Assembly: GCA_030348385.1 (NCBI GenBank)
Contig: JAUCFP010000006.1
Location: forward strand, 2,476,501 to 2,540,500
From: Cytobacillus sp. NJ13
GTDB lineage: Bacteria > Bacillota > Bacilli > Bacillales > Cytobacillaceae
Reading direction: 5' to 3'
Length of the DNA stretch: 64,000 bases
Position numbers and translations under genes: made by a program. The notes beneath the pieces were generated by a model. It saw only the letters and a program-made list of their open reading frames with translations, was not told where the DNA came from and did not search any database. Positions 6,686-14,989 of this stretch are shown one piece after another (positions within the stretch are counted from its first letter, which is position 1; every line of letters begins with the position of its first letter).

Positions 6686-6874
6686 ATGTCACGCGGAGTC
6701 CATTTTAATCATAAAAGAAAACATCACCCCGGGGAATTCCCTGAACACACAATGGTCGAGCGGCACACTACAGAGGCACAGGAAGATGAAGAATTTATTG
6801 TGACACAGGAAGCGTTTAAAAACCGCTTTGAAGAAGATGAAGCAAAGGAACTTGAGGAAAGAGCCAAAGATTAA
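6686..6874 (+). CDS. Small acidic hypothetical protein, 62 aa
   Basis: A 62-residue protein starting at ATG 6686 behind AAAGGAG (6672-6678). An upstream ATG at 6605 in the same frame lacks a ribosome binding site. The N-terminus is basic and His-rich (RGVHFNHKRKHHPGE) and the C-terminal half is acidic and helical (EDEEFIVTQEAFKNRFEEDEA). No family recognised. It is divergent from the peroxiredoxin gene and ends two bases before repeat copy 1, which may serve as its 3' end. Confidence 0.7.
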   Translation: MSRGVHFNHKRKHHPGEFPEHTMVERHTTEAQEDEEFIVTQEAFKNRFEEDEAKELEERAKD

Positions 6875-6875
6875 G

Positions 6876-7003
6876 AAAAGCGGAAGCGCCTTGCTCACCC
6901 CCGACAAGCACAAGACGAGCCTCCCGGAAAGGCGTTCTTTGCCTTTTTGGGAGGCTTGGCTTGTGACCTCGAGGGGGTAGGCGCTGGAGCTAGACAGTTC
7001 TCG
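6876..7003 (+). repeat. Dispersed hairpin repeat, copy 1
   Basis: About 128 bases beginning AAAGCGGAAGCGCCTT and ending GGCGCTGGAGCTAGACA plus a short tail. The body folds on itself: ACCCCC with GGGGGT, ACAAGC with GCTTGT, GCCTCCC with GGGAGGC and AAAGGC with GCCTTT at the tip. Nearly identical to copy 2 (16221-16346) and the core of copy 3 (53740-53930). It looks like a MITE/BIME-like intergenic element without coding capacity. Confidence 0.9.
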
Positions 7004-7035
7004 ACGTTCAGAATTATTTACTTTATAAATTTAGT

Positions 7036-7063
7036 CAGGGGTCTGAGAACATTCAGACCCCTG
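7036..7063 (-). terminator. Terminator-like hairpin after hutH
   Basis: Perfect 11-base arms CAGGGGTCTGA (7036-7046) and TCAGACCCCTG (7053-7063). The T-run on the minus strand is weak. Confidence 0.6.
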
Positions 7064-7067
7064 CTGC

Positions 7068-8615
7068 TTATATTGCGTCTATTTCAACTTCTTTCAGCCA
7101 GGACGCGCATGCTTCAATATCCTTTGAAAACACGCGATCTTTTGTAATGGAAGGCACCACTTTTCTTGCTTCTTCATAAAAACGATTTGTTTTATCAGCC
7201 ATTTTATCAGAACCCCGGAATTCTGCTGCCTGCAGCGCGCAAATCAGTTCAATTGCAAGCACTTTATTGACATTCTGGATAATCTGATAAGCATGTCTTG
7301 ATCCGATGGTTCCCATGCTCACATGGTCTTCCTGATTCCCTGATGAAGGGATCGAATCCACACTCGCGGGATGGGCAAGTGTCTTATTTTCCGAAACAAG
7401 TGATGCTGCAACATATTGGAGAATCATCGCACCAGACTGCAGTCCAGGCTCCGGGCTTAAAAATGGCGGCAAATCACTCAGCTGCGGGTTAACAAGTCTT
7501 TCAATCCGGCGCTCTGAAATATTGGCCAACTCCGCAACCGCGATTTTCATGAAGTCCATTGCAAGTGCGATTGGCTGTCCATGAAAGTTTCCGCCGGATA
7601 TGACGCTTTCCCCATTTTCAAAAATAAGCGGGTTATCCGTAGCTGCATTCATTTCAATTTCAAGCTTTTCTTTTACATAATCAAGCGCCTGCCAGGATGC
7701 TCCATGCACCTGCGGGATGCAGCGGATGGAATAGGCGTCCTGCACACGGATTTCTCCCTGTCTTGTGATCAGGCTGCTGCCTGACAGGTATTCCCTCACT
7801 CTTCTTGCTGTATCCACCTGCTGCTGATAGCCTCTTGCCTGATGGATATTTTCATCAAACGCATCAATAATGCCGTTTAAGCCCTCCATTGTAACTGCAG
7901 CGATGAGTTCACTTTGATAAGCGATTTTTTCCGCTTCCAGATAACCAATGACTCCCATTGCCGTCATCGCTTGAGTGCCGTTAATCAGGGCTAACCCTTC
8001 CTTCGCCTGCAATGTTAAAGGCTCGACTCCCTCCTGAACAAGCACTTCCAGCGCTGGCCTTCTTTCACCCTTGAAAAACACTTCGCCTTCTCCCATTAAT
8101 ACTAATGCCAAATGGGAAAGAGGCGCCAAATCACCGCTCGCTCCAAGAGATCCCTGCTGCGGGATAACAGGATGAATTTGTTTATTCACAAGCGCTAAAA
8201 GAGTTTCTATCAAGACAGGACGGACTCCTGAGAACCCTTTTAATAAAGCATTTGCTCTTAATAGGAGCATAGCTCTAGAGACAGACTCAGGGAATGGTTC
8301 CCCTACACCGCAGGCATGCGAGCGGATTAAATTCAGCTGAAGGTCCTCTACATCTTCCTGATCAATTCTTACGTCGCTGAATTTGCCAAAGCCAGTGTTA
8401 ATGCCGTAAATGACTTTTTCTTCATTTACAATTCTCTTAACGGCTTCCAGGCTGTTTTTTACACGAAGCATGCTTTCCTCTGATGCTGCAGCCTTTACAC
8501 TTTCAAAAAGCACTTTTTTGACTTCAGACAGAGTAAGGGTATTTCCATTTAAAGTAACCACGTTGCTCTCCTCCCCGTGAGTTAAAGTCATCATCGATTT
8601 TGTCATTTTTTCCAT
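7068..8615 (-). CDS. hutH: Histidine ammonia-lyase
   Basis: HutH (515 aa) converts L-histidine to trans-urocanate and ammonia, the first step of histidine use. The self-forming MIO cofactor triad Ala-Ser-Gly is present in [14 protein letters not shown], and [21 protein letters not shown] and [12 protein letters not shown] are conserved active-site segments. ATG 8615 is chosen because GGGGAGG precedes it at proper spacing; a frame extending to 8666 has no such site. The other hut genes are not in the window, so hutH is separated from hutUIG here, unlike the B. subtilis operon. Upstream lie a sigma-A promoter, a CodY-like box and a terminator hairpin within the leader, which suggests repression in rich medium plus attenuation. 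Confidence 0.96.
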   Translation of the reverse strand: MEKMTKSMMTLTHGEESNVVTLNGNTLTLSEVKKVLFESVKAAASEESMLRVKNSLEAVKRIVNEEKVIYGINTGFGKFSDVRIDQEDVEDLQLNLIRSHACGVGEPFPESVSRAMLLLRANALLKGFSGVRPVLIETLLALVNKQIHPVIPQQGSLGASGDLAPLSHLALVLMGEGEVFFKGERRPALEVLVQEGVEPLTLQAKEGLALINGTQAMTAMGVIGYLEAEKIAYQSELIAAVTMEGLNGIIDAFDENIHQARGYQQQVDTARRVREYLSGSSLITRQGEIRVQDAYSIRCIPQVHGASWQALDYVKEKLEIEMNAATDNPLIFENGESVISGGNFHGQPIALAMDFMKIAVAELANISERRIERLVNPQLSDLPPFLSPEPGLQSGAMILQYVAASLVSENKTLAHPASVDSIPSSGNQEDHVSMGTIGSRHAYQIIQNVNKVLAIELICALQAAEFRGSDKMADKTNRFYEEARKVVPSITKDRVFSKDIEACASWLKEVEIDAI

Positions 8616-8649
8616 TTCATATCCTCCCCGGTACGTTAGCGAGATAAAG

Positions 8650-8692
8650 AAAAGGCTGTATCTCAAACACAGGTTTGAAATACAGCCTTTTT
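8650..8692 (-). promoter_or_regulatory. Terminator-like attenuator hairpin in the hutH leader
   Basis: On the minus strand AAAAGGCTGTAT-t-TCAAAC pairs with GTTTGA-g-ATACAGCCTTTT, followed by CTTTATCT. It lies between the hutH promoter and the ribosome binding site. In B. subtilis the hut operon is controlled by HutP-dependent antitermination at a leader terminator; a similar role here is inferred. Confidence 0.7.
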
Positions 8693-8755
8693 AAAAAGAT
8701 TATTTGCAGTATCAGTTTTTAGATGCCTCATCTTTATCACAGCCTAATTTTGATA

Positions 8756-8770
8756 TATTTTCTGAATATA
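8756..8770. promoter_or_regulatory. CodY-box-like sequence at hutH transcription start
   Basis: Minus strand TATATTCAGAAAATA agrees with the CodY consensus AATTTTCWGAAAATT at 12 of 15 positions and overlaps the predicted start site. CodY represses hut in B. subtilis. Confidence 0.55.
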
Positions 8771-8774
8771 TTTA

Positions 8775-8803
8775 ATTCTAAGTGTCATTTAGGAGGCTGT
8801 CAA
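8775..8803 (-). promoter_or_regulatory. Sigma-A promoter of hutH
   Basis: TTGACA (8803-8798), 17 bases, TAGAAT (8780-8775) on the minus strand. It predicts a leader of about 150 bases. Confidence 0.8.
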
Positions 8804-8875
8804 TTGATTTTTACCATTTTTTAACAAGTTAGATTGTTAGAATGGTAATACAGTAAAGCGTTTTTATTTTAGCAA

Positions 8876-8902
8876 ATTTAAAAGCCGGCATTTCTGCCAG
8901 CT
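8876..8902 (-). terminator. Terminator of RsbR-like gene
   Basis: Minus strand AAGCTGGCA-gaaa-TGCCGGCTT then TTAAATTT. Confidence 0.75.
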
Positions 8903-9747
8903 TAGTTTCCTTCAATGTCTTGTCTTTTCAGTGCTTGCTTTAATGTACCGCAAGTATTAATGCCTGTGAAGTCCAGGCCAAGCTGAATGGAAGTCTGGGC
9001 AACTTCAGGGCTGATGCCGGAGATGGTGGATTTTACCCCCAGCAGATGTAAAGCTGTCGTTAAAGAGAATATTTGATGGGCAACCATCGTGTCGATGATG
9101 GCTACACCTGATAAATCAATAAATAGGTGTTCCACATCTTCTTTTGCACATTTTTTCGGAATTTCCTCCAGCAGGATTCGTGCACGTTCTGTGTCAATAT
9201 TGCCTATAAGCGGCAGTACAGCTGTATGGTCTTTTACAGGAATGACTGGAGTTCCAAGTTCATTGATCAAACTTTGCTGGGCAACAAGCCTATTGGTAGT
9301 TAGTTCATAATATTTCTCTGAAAATTTATTGATGAGCTTATCAAAAGCCTTGTTAATGATCGTGCTCCATTTTAATACATCATCTGCTGTGACATCAGAC
9401 AGGTTTTCGTTAATGAACTTTTCAACAAAATGCCAATAGGTTTCCCGCACATTGCTTAAAGCTTCAAGCACTTGAAAAATGGGCGTATTAGAATCCACTC
9501 TGCTCTCAGCTACTGTAATGGCCCATTCTTCCATATTCTTCTTAAATGTTTCCTCATCAATCAGAGCTGCTGAAACGGTGCGGTTGGTAAACGTATTTTG
9601 TTCTCTCAGGAGCTTCTCATAAGCGGGGTCTGCATCTGCAGAATAAATCGAGCCTTTCTGTTTATCCCTTAAAGACAGCCACATATCTGTGATATTTTTT
9701 GAATTCTCCTGAATGTAATCATAAAGATGCTGATTTTTTGCATTCAT
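8902..9747 (-). CDS. RsbR-type stressosome protein (STAS domain)
   Basis: A 281-residue RsbR paralogue. RsbR proteins build the stressosome that traps the RsbT kinase and controls sigma-B. Residues 1-150 form the variable N-terminal sensor half (RsbR_N/globin-like, helical, no obvious haem residue assigned). Residues 165-275 form the STAS domain, with ELGTPVIPV and AVLPLIGNIDTERARILLEE close to B. subtilis RsbR, and the conserved phospho-threonine region in SGVAIIDTMVAHQIFSLTTAL. The two expected Thr sites (GTP and IDT) are present. It is monocistronic, as RsbRB, RsbRC and RsbRD are in B. subtilis, and ends in its own terminator. Sensor ligand unknown. Confidence 0.88.
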   Translation of the reverse strand: MNAKNQHLYDYIQENSKNITDMWLSLRDKQKGSIYSADADPAYEKLLREQNTFTNRTVSAALIDEETFKKNMEEWAITVAESRVDSNTPIFQVLEALSNVRETYWHFVEKFINENLSDVTADDVLKWSTIINKAFDKLINKFSEKYYELTTNRLVAQQSLINELGTPVIPVKDHTAVLPLIGNIDTERARILLEEIPKKCAKEDVEHLFIDLSGVAIIDTMVAHQIFSLTTALHLLGVKSTISGISPEVAQTSIQLGLDFTGINTCGTLKQALKRQDIEGN

Positions 9748-9948
9748 TCATTTCACCTTGTCTCTTTCTATTTGTAAACAAACTGGTAAGTCTATTGTAG
9801 AATGAATTGTGACTAATTAAAAGTAATACAACTTAGGCTGTTATTCACTTCACTGCCCAGCAAAATTTATCCCATTACAAATATTGTTGATTTTCAGCTA
9901 TACTTAGTTTGGACAGAAATGGCTGAATGTAATTTGAAAGGAGTTATT

Positions 9949-12042
9949 ATGAAATCACTTGTTCTTGCTGAAAAGCCCAGTGTTGCCCGCGAAATTGCAC
10001 GGGTTCTGGGATGCCGGCAATCTCATAAAAGCTATATGGAAGGCGATAAATATATCGTGACTTGGGCTCTTGGCCATTTAATCGAGTTAAAGATGCCTGA
10101 GCATTATGACAGCAAATATAAAAACTGGAATCTGGAAGATCTGCCGATTATTCCTGACCAAATGGGCCTGAAGGTGATGAAGCAGACCAGCCACCAGTAT
10201 AAAGCCATTGAGAACCTGGCAAAGCGGAAGGATATTAAGGAAATTATCATTGCTACTGATGCAGGCCGCGAAGGGGAGCTTGTCGCACGCTGGATATTGG
10301 AGAAAATCCGCTGGCGCAAGACAATCAAACGCTTATGGATTTCTTCTGTTACGGACCGCGCCATCCGGGACGGTTTTCAAAACCTTAAGCCAGGAAAACA
10401 ATTTGAAGATCTGTATGAATCCGCAGTGTGCCGGGCAGAGGCTGATTGGCTCATTGGTCTGAATGTCACAAGGGCCCTGACTACTAAATATAAGGATCCC
10501 CTATCCGCCGGCCGGGTGCAGACGCCGACACTGGCACTCGTGATGGAAAGGGAAACATTCATTCAAAAATTTGTTCCAAAAGAGTACTGGACGATTCGCG
10601 CTCAAATTGGCCCTCTGCAGGCTGACTGGGAGAAAAACGGTGAAAAGCGCAGCTTTTCTAAAGAAGCAGCTGATGGAGTCCTTGCTAAAGTGCAGGGGCA
10701 AAAAGCGGTTATCCAGTCCATTAACCGGAAGGAAAAAACTGAGCCGCAGCCGCTTCCTTATGATTTGACGGAGCTGCAGCGTGACGCCAATAAACGTTTT
10801 GGTTTCTCAGCCAAGAAAACGTCGAATGTGCTGCAAAAACTTTATGAGCAGCATAAGCTTGTCACATATCCGCGGACAGACTCACGCTATTTGTCAAAAG
10901 ATATGGAAGCAACCATGATGGATCGGCTTCATGGCATAGCTGCTTCCTATAAAGATGAAGTGAAGCCGATCCTCGCGAATCAAGGCAAGGTGCTGGCAAA
11001 GCGAGTCTTTAATAATGAAAAAGTAACTGATCACCATGCGATAATTCCGACTGAAGAACGTGTACACCTCGGTGATTTGTCTGCTGATGAGCGGAAGTTG
11101 TACGAATTGATTCTGCGCAGATTTCTGGCCATTTTCCATAACCCTTATAAGTATGAAACCATCCATGCTGCTATTGATGTTAACGGTGAAACATTCACAG
11201 CCAGGGAAACAGCAGTTATCGACCTGGGTTATCGCAAGGTTGAACACAGCAGTGATGAAGAAACAGGAAAACAGAGCCTGAAGAACTTCTCAAAAGGACA
11301 AAGCTATACGGTACAAACGGCTGAATTGTCCGCCAAGCTCACTGAACCCCCTCTTCGCTATTCCGAAGCTGACATTTTGACCCAGATGGAAAAATACAGC
11401 TTAGGAACACCTGCGACAAGAGCGGAAATCATTGAACGGCTTCTTGATACGGAAGCGATCGAAAGGCAAAATGGACGCCTGTTTCCGACTAAAAAGGGCA
11501 AACAGCTGATGGACCTGGTGAATGAAGATCTAAAATCACCGGAGCTGACTGCTAAATGGGAACAGGAGCTGGAGAAAATCGCACGCGGAAAAGCAGATCC
11601 CAAAGAGTTTCTGCAGAATATCCGCAAGCAGACACGGACATTGGTTTCAGAAATTAAAAAGAGCGATAAATCGTATCGTGCCCACAATCTCACGGGCTCA
11701 AAATGTCCAGAATGCGATTCCTTCCTGAAAGAAAGGAATACCAAGGACGGAAAAATACTTGTCTGTTCCAATCTTGATTGTCATTTCCGAAAGCGCAAAG
11801 ATCCAAAGCTTTCAAACCGCCGCTGCCCTCAGTGCCGCAAAAAAATGGAGATCCACCAGGGTAAAGCAGGGGCCTACTTCCAATGCCGCCCATGCAATGT
11901 GGTGGAAAAAGCCCAGGACAAAAAGAAAGCCGTCAATAAACGGGAAGAACGCAAACTTGTTCAGAAATATACCCAGAAGGAAGATTCTTTTGGAACGAGC
12001 CTTGGCGATTTGCTGAAGGCTGCAATGGAAGATAAGGATTAA
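9949..12042 (+). CDS. topB: DNA topoisomerase III
   Basis: TopB (697 aa) is a type IA topoisomerase that relaxes and decatenates DNA by single-strand passage. The N-terminal TOPRIM domain shows LVLAEKPSVAREIARVLG and the acidic DAGREGELVARWILE motif. The catalytic tyrosine is Y307 in VTYPRTDSRYLS. The C-terminal region (about residue 583 onward) carries zinc-ribbon-like cysteine pairs (KCPEC, VCSNLDC, RCPQC, FQCRPC). ATG 9949 is preceded by AAAGGAG (9937-9943); a longer frame from 9919 has no ribosome binding site. Length is close to B. subtilis TopB. Monocistronic, with a strong terminator. Confidence 0.97.
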   Translation: MKSLVLAEKPSVAREIARVLGCRQSHKSYMEGDKYIVTWALGHLIELKMPEHYDSKYKNWNLEDLPIIPDQMGLKVMKQTSHQYKAIENLAKRKDIKEIIIATDAGREGELVARWILEKIRWRKTIKRLWISSVTDRAIRDGFQNLKPGKQFEDLYESAVCRAEADWLIGLNVTRALTTKYKDPLSAGRVQTPTLALVMERETFIQKFVPKEYWTIRAQIGPLQADWEKNGEKRSFSKEAADGVLAKVQGQKAVIQSINRKEKTEPQPLPYDLTELQRDANKRFGFSAKKTSNVLQKLYEQHKLVTYPRTDSRYLSKDMEATMMDRLHGIAASYKDEVKPILANQGKVLAKRVFNNEKVTDHHAIIPTEERVHLGDLSADERKLYELILRRFLAIFHNPYKYETIHAAIDVNGETFTARETAVIDLGYRKVEHSSDEETGKQSLKNFSKGQSYTVQTAELSAKLTEPPLRYSEADILTQMEKYSLGTPATRAEIIERLLDTEAIERQNGRLFPTKKGKQLMDLVNEDLKSPELTAKWEQELEKIARGKADPKEFLQNIRKQTRTLVSEIKKSDKSYRAHNLTGSKCPECDSFLKERNTKDGKILVCSNLDCHFRKRKDPKLSNRRCPQCRKKMEIHQGKAGAYFQCRPCNVVEKAQDKKKAVNKREERKLVQKYTQKEDSFGTSLGDLLKAAMEDKD

Positions 12043-12074
12043 GAAATAGCCCTGGCTGATGTCAGGGCTATTTC
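12043..12074 (+). terminator. Terminator of topB
   Basis: AAATAGCCCTG-gctgatgt-CAGGGCTATTT, followed by CT-rich sequence. Confidence 0.85.
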
Positions 12075-12142
12075 TGTATGAACTGGCATACACAGCTTGT
12101 CCTCTCCATAGCATGTACTAATACTGAAAGGAGAGTGAAAAG

Positions 12143-13456
12143 ATGTTAACCAGAATGGCAGACCGTTTCTCAAAGCTTGTGGAAAGGTATCTCCCTGACG
12201 CTTTTGTCATTGCGGTATTAATGACTCTGTTTGTATTTATTGCGGGATTTCTCATGAAGCCTTCTGAACCTGTTGAGCTGTTTAAATCCTTCGGTGACGG
12301 CTTTTGGGTGTATCTCGCTTTTACCATGCAGATGGTGCTCCTCTTAATGACAGGCATGGCGCTTGCTTCTGTTCCTTCTGTACAGCGTATCCTTGAAAAG
12401 CTGTCCTCTAAAGCGAAGACAGCCAACCAGGCTTACGTGCTGACTTTTCTCATTTCTTCTGCTGCTTATTATATTAACTGGGGCCTTGCTGTTGTAGTTG
12501 GCGCCATTATTGCCCGTGAAGTTGGGAAAAGAAATCAGAGCGCACACTTCCCTCTATTAGTGGCTGCAGCCTATGCACCAACTGCTCTATATACCGCTGG
12601 TTTATCAAGTTCAATTGGTTTGACTGTTGCGACTAAAGGCCATTTTCTGGAGGAAGTGGCTGGCGTCATTCCAACTTCGGAGACCATTTTCCATCCTGGA
12701 ACGATTGCTATTTTAATTGCTCTTGTTATTACTATGCCGATTTTTATTGTGCTGATGGCACCCAAAAAAGGCATTATCTCATACGTTCCCCCTAAGACAC
12801 CCAAGCAGGAAGCTGAACAGCAGGAAATTTTAAAAACTCCTGCCGGAAAGCTTGAAAGAACTCCCTTTCTCGGCATCTTTACCGGATTAATCGGATTAAT
12901 CTATGCAATATTTGAGTTTGTAAACGGACGTGACCTTGACTTGAATATTATCAATATTACCTTTCTATCCTTGGGTCTCATCCTTCATAAATCGCTGGTA
13001 CAATACGCCAATGCTTTTAAAGAAGCGGGTTCTGCCATTTCCCCTATCATTCTGCAATTCCCATTTTACGCTGGCATTATCGCCGTTCTCGGCAGCTCCG
13101 GGTTAGCAGAATCCATAATCAATGGAATGGCATCTATAGCAAGTAAAGACACCTTTGATATATTCACCTATTGGGCCGCTGGACTCGTCAATATTCTTGC
13201 TCCTTCAGGCGGCGGACAGTGGGCATTGCAGGGGCCGCTTCAAGTTCCTGCCGGTCTGCAGCTGGGTGTGGATCCCGCCATTACCGCTATGGCTGTCGGC
13301 TGGGGTGATGCCTGGACGAATCTGATCCAGCCTTTCTGGGCCCTTCCTATTTTAAGTGTGGTTGGCCTTCATATTCGTCACATTATGGGCTACTGTGCAT
13401 TGCTGGCCATATGGGTGGGCATTGTAACTACTGTTTTGATGCTTTTTGTATATTAA
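12143..13456 (+). CDS. AtoE-family short-chain fatty acid transporter
   Basis: A 437-residue integral membrane protein of the AtoE family, thought to take up short-chain fatty acids such as acetoacetate or butyrate. It begins LTRMADRFSKLVERYLPDAF, the usual family opening, and contains SSAAYYINWGLAVVVGAIIARE and the C-terminal APSGGGQWALQGP and GWGDAWTNLIQPFWALP signature motifs. About 10-12 membrane segments. AAAGGAGAGTG precedes the ATG. It is monocistronic with a terminator 10 bases after the stop. Substrate is inferred from the family. Confidence 0.92.
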   Translation: MLTRMADRFSKLVERYLPDAFVIAVLMTLFVFIAGFLMKPSEPVELFKSFGDGFWVYLAFTMQMVLLLMTGMALASVPSVQRILEKLSSKAKTANQAYVLTFLISSAAYYINWGLAVVVGAIIAREVGKRNQSAHFPLLVAAAYAPTALYTAGLSSSIGLTVATKGHFLEEVAGVIPTSETIFHPGTIAILIALVITMPIFIVLMAPKKGIISYVPPKTPKQEAEQQEILKTPAGKLERTPFLGIFTGLIGLIYAIFEFVNGRDLDLNIINITFLSLGLILHKSLVQYANAFKEAGSAISPIILQFPFYAGIIAVLGSSGLAESIINGMASIASKDTFDIFTYWAAGLVNILAPSGGGQWALQGPLQVPAGLQLGVDPAITAMAVGWGDAWTNLIQPFWALPILSVVGLHIRHIMGYCALLAIWVGIVTTVLMLFVY

Positions 13457-13462
13457 TAGGAA

Positions 13463-13492
13463 CAGCCAAGCCTAATCTAGGTTTGGCTTTTT
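13463..13492 (+). terminator. Terminator of AtoE-type gene
   Basis: AGCCAAGCCT-aatct-AGGTTTGGCT (one G-T pair) then TTTTT. Confidence 0.85.
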
Positions 13493-13572
13493 CAAACAAA
13501 AAGTCTTCTTGTGTTTCATCCAATTTTGGTAGTATGATAGCGTTATTCTGAGATTGAAGTTGGGGAAACAGC

Positions 13573-14853
13573 ATGAAAATAAAAGATTGGGATAAGAATT
13601 TAAAAGTAAGGTTATTTGGGGAAGCGCTTATGAATATTACATTCTGGATGTTCTTCCCGTTTTTAACGATTTATTTCGCGGATGAATTCGGAAAAGACAA
13701 GGCTGGTTTATTGCTCATTTTTTCTCAGGTATTCTCCGTACTTGCCAACTTAATGGGCGGTTATACAGCTGACCGCTTTGGCCGCAAGAAAATGATGGTT
13801 CTCTCTGCATTCGGACAGGGACTTTCATTTATCATTTTTGGATTTGCCAGTTCACCCTGGCTGGTTTCTCCTGTGCTTGGTTTTATCTGCTTTGCTTTTG
13901 TGGGAATTTTCGGTTCCTTTTATTGGCCGGCAAGCCAGGCCATGGTTGCCGATGTGGTGGAGGAAAAAGACAGAAGCCAGGTATTTGCTATTTTTTACAC
14001 TTCAATTAATATCGCGGTTGTGGTGGGTCCCATTTTAGGAGCCATTTTCTATGTCCATTACCGTTTTCAGCTTCTTATGGCCGCCGGCATTATCTGTATT
14101 CTGTTATCTTTCATCCTTTTCCGCTGGACAAGGGAAACATTGCCAATACAAATACATGCAGCAAGCGGAAATAGTAAATGGCATACAGTTTTATTAAAGC
14201 AAACGAAAGATTATGGCATTATTTTCAGGGACAAAACCTTTCTCCTGTTTATCATCGCAGGGGTTCTGGCTGCACAGACTTTTATGCAGCTTGATCTATT
14301 AATACCTGTCTATACAAATGAAGCAGTTCATAATCAGGCACTGCTTAAATGGAAGGACTGGTCCTTTTCTGTTCAGGGAGAACAGGCTTTTGGCATTCTG
14401 CTGTCTGAGAACGGCTTCCTTGTTGCCTTATTTACCGTAGCTGTAACCAAAATGATGTTAAAGTACAAAGAAAGAAATGTCTTTATCTTATCATCTCTTA
14501 CTTATGCAGCAGCCATCATCATGTTGGGGCAAACCCAATGGATATGGGGATTAATCCTGGCTATGGCCGTTTTCACTATGGCTGAATTAATGACAGCCGG
14601 CCTTCAGCAGAGCTATGTTTCAAAAATTGCTCCAGATCATATGCGGGGACAGTACTTTGCCGCTGCCTCCCTTCGATTTACAATCGGGAAAACCATTGCA
14701 CCTATCTCCATTCCGCTTACAGTCTGGATCGGATATGACTGGACATTCTTTATTCTGGCGCTGCTGGCTGTTGTAAGTGCATTTTTGTATTGGCTGATGT
14801 TTTCTTTGCCTGAAAGAAATAATGCCTTCCATGCCAAAAAGGAATCTGTATAA
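13573..14853 (+). CDS. MFS transporter
   Basis: A 426-residue major facilitator with about 12 membrane segments. Motif A is clear after segment 2 (GGYTADRFGRKKMM). An insertion of about 25 residues between segments 7 and 8 (KWKDWSFSVQGEQA) forms an extracytoplasmic loop, which is characteristic of one bacillar subgroup of MFS exporters. GGGGAAAC lies before the ATG. No regulator is adjacent, and the gene is monocistronic between two terminators. Substrate cannot be inferred. Confidence 0.88.
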   Translation: MKIKDWDKNLKVRLFGEALMNITFWMFFPFLTIYFADEFGKDKAGLLLIFSQVFSVLANLMGGYTADRFGRKKMMVLSAFGQGLSFIIFGFASSPWLVSPVLGFICFAFVGIFGSFYWPASQAMVADVVEEKDRSQVFAIFYTSINIAVVVGPILGAIFYVHYRFQLLMAAGIICILLSFILFRWTRETLPIQIHAASGNSKWHTVLLKQTKDYGIIFRDKTFLLFIIAGVLAAQTFMQLDLLIPVYTNEAVHNQALLKWKDWSFSVQGEQAFGILLSENGFLVALFTVAVTKMMLKYKERNVFILSSLTYAAAIIMLGQTQWIWGLILAMAVFTMAELMTAGLQQSYVSKIAPDHMRGQYFAAASLRFTIGKTIAPISIPLTVWIGYDWTFFILALLAVVSAFLYWLMFSLPERNNAFHAKKESV

Positions 14854-14870
14854 GGTTCCTTTTTAATTTT
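14836..14870 (+). terminator. Terminator of MFS gene
   Basis: AAAAAGGAA ... TTCCTTTTT, the stem overlapping the last codons, followed by AATTTT. Confidence 0.75.
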
Positions 14871-14989
14871 GTCTCCGTCCATAGATGTAGCCCCAAGGTT
14901 CTCGAGGACGATTTTCAGCTCAATAGGTTTCTTTTTGCGAACAGAACAGCTACAATGAAAATGAAGATTCTGACAAAGGAGAATACATA

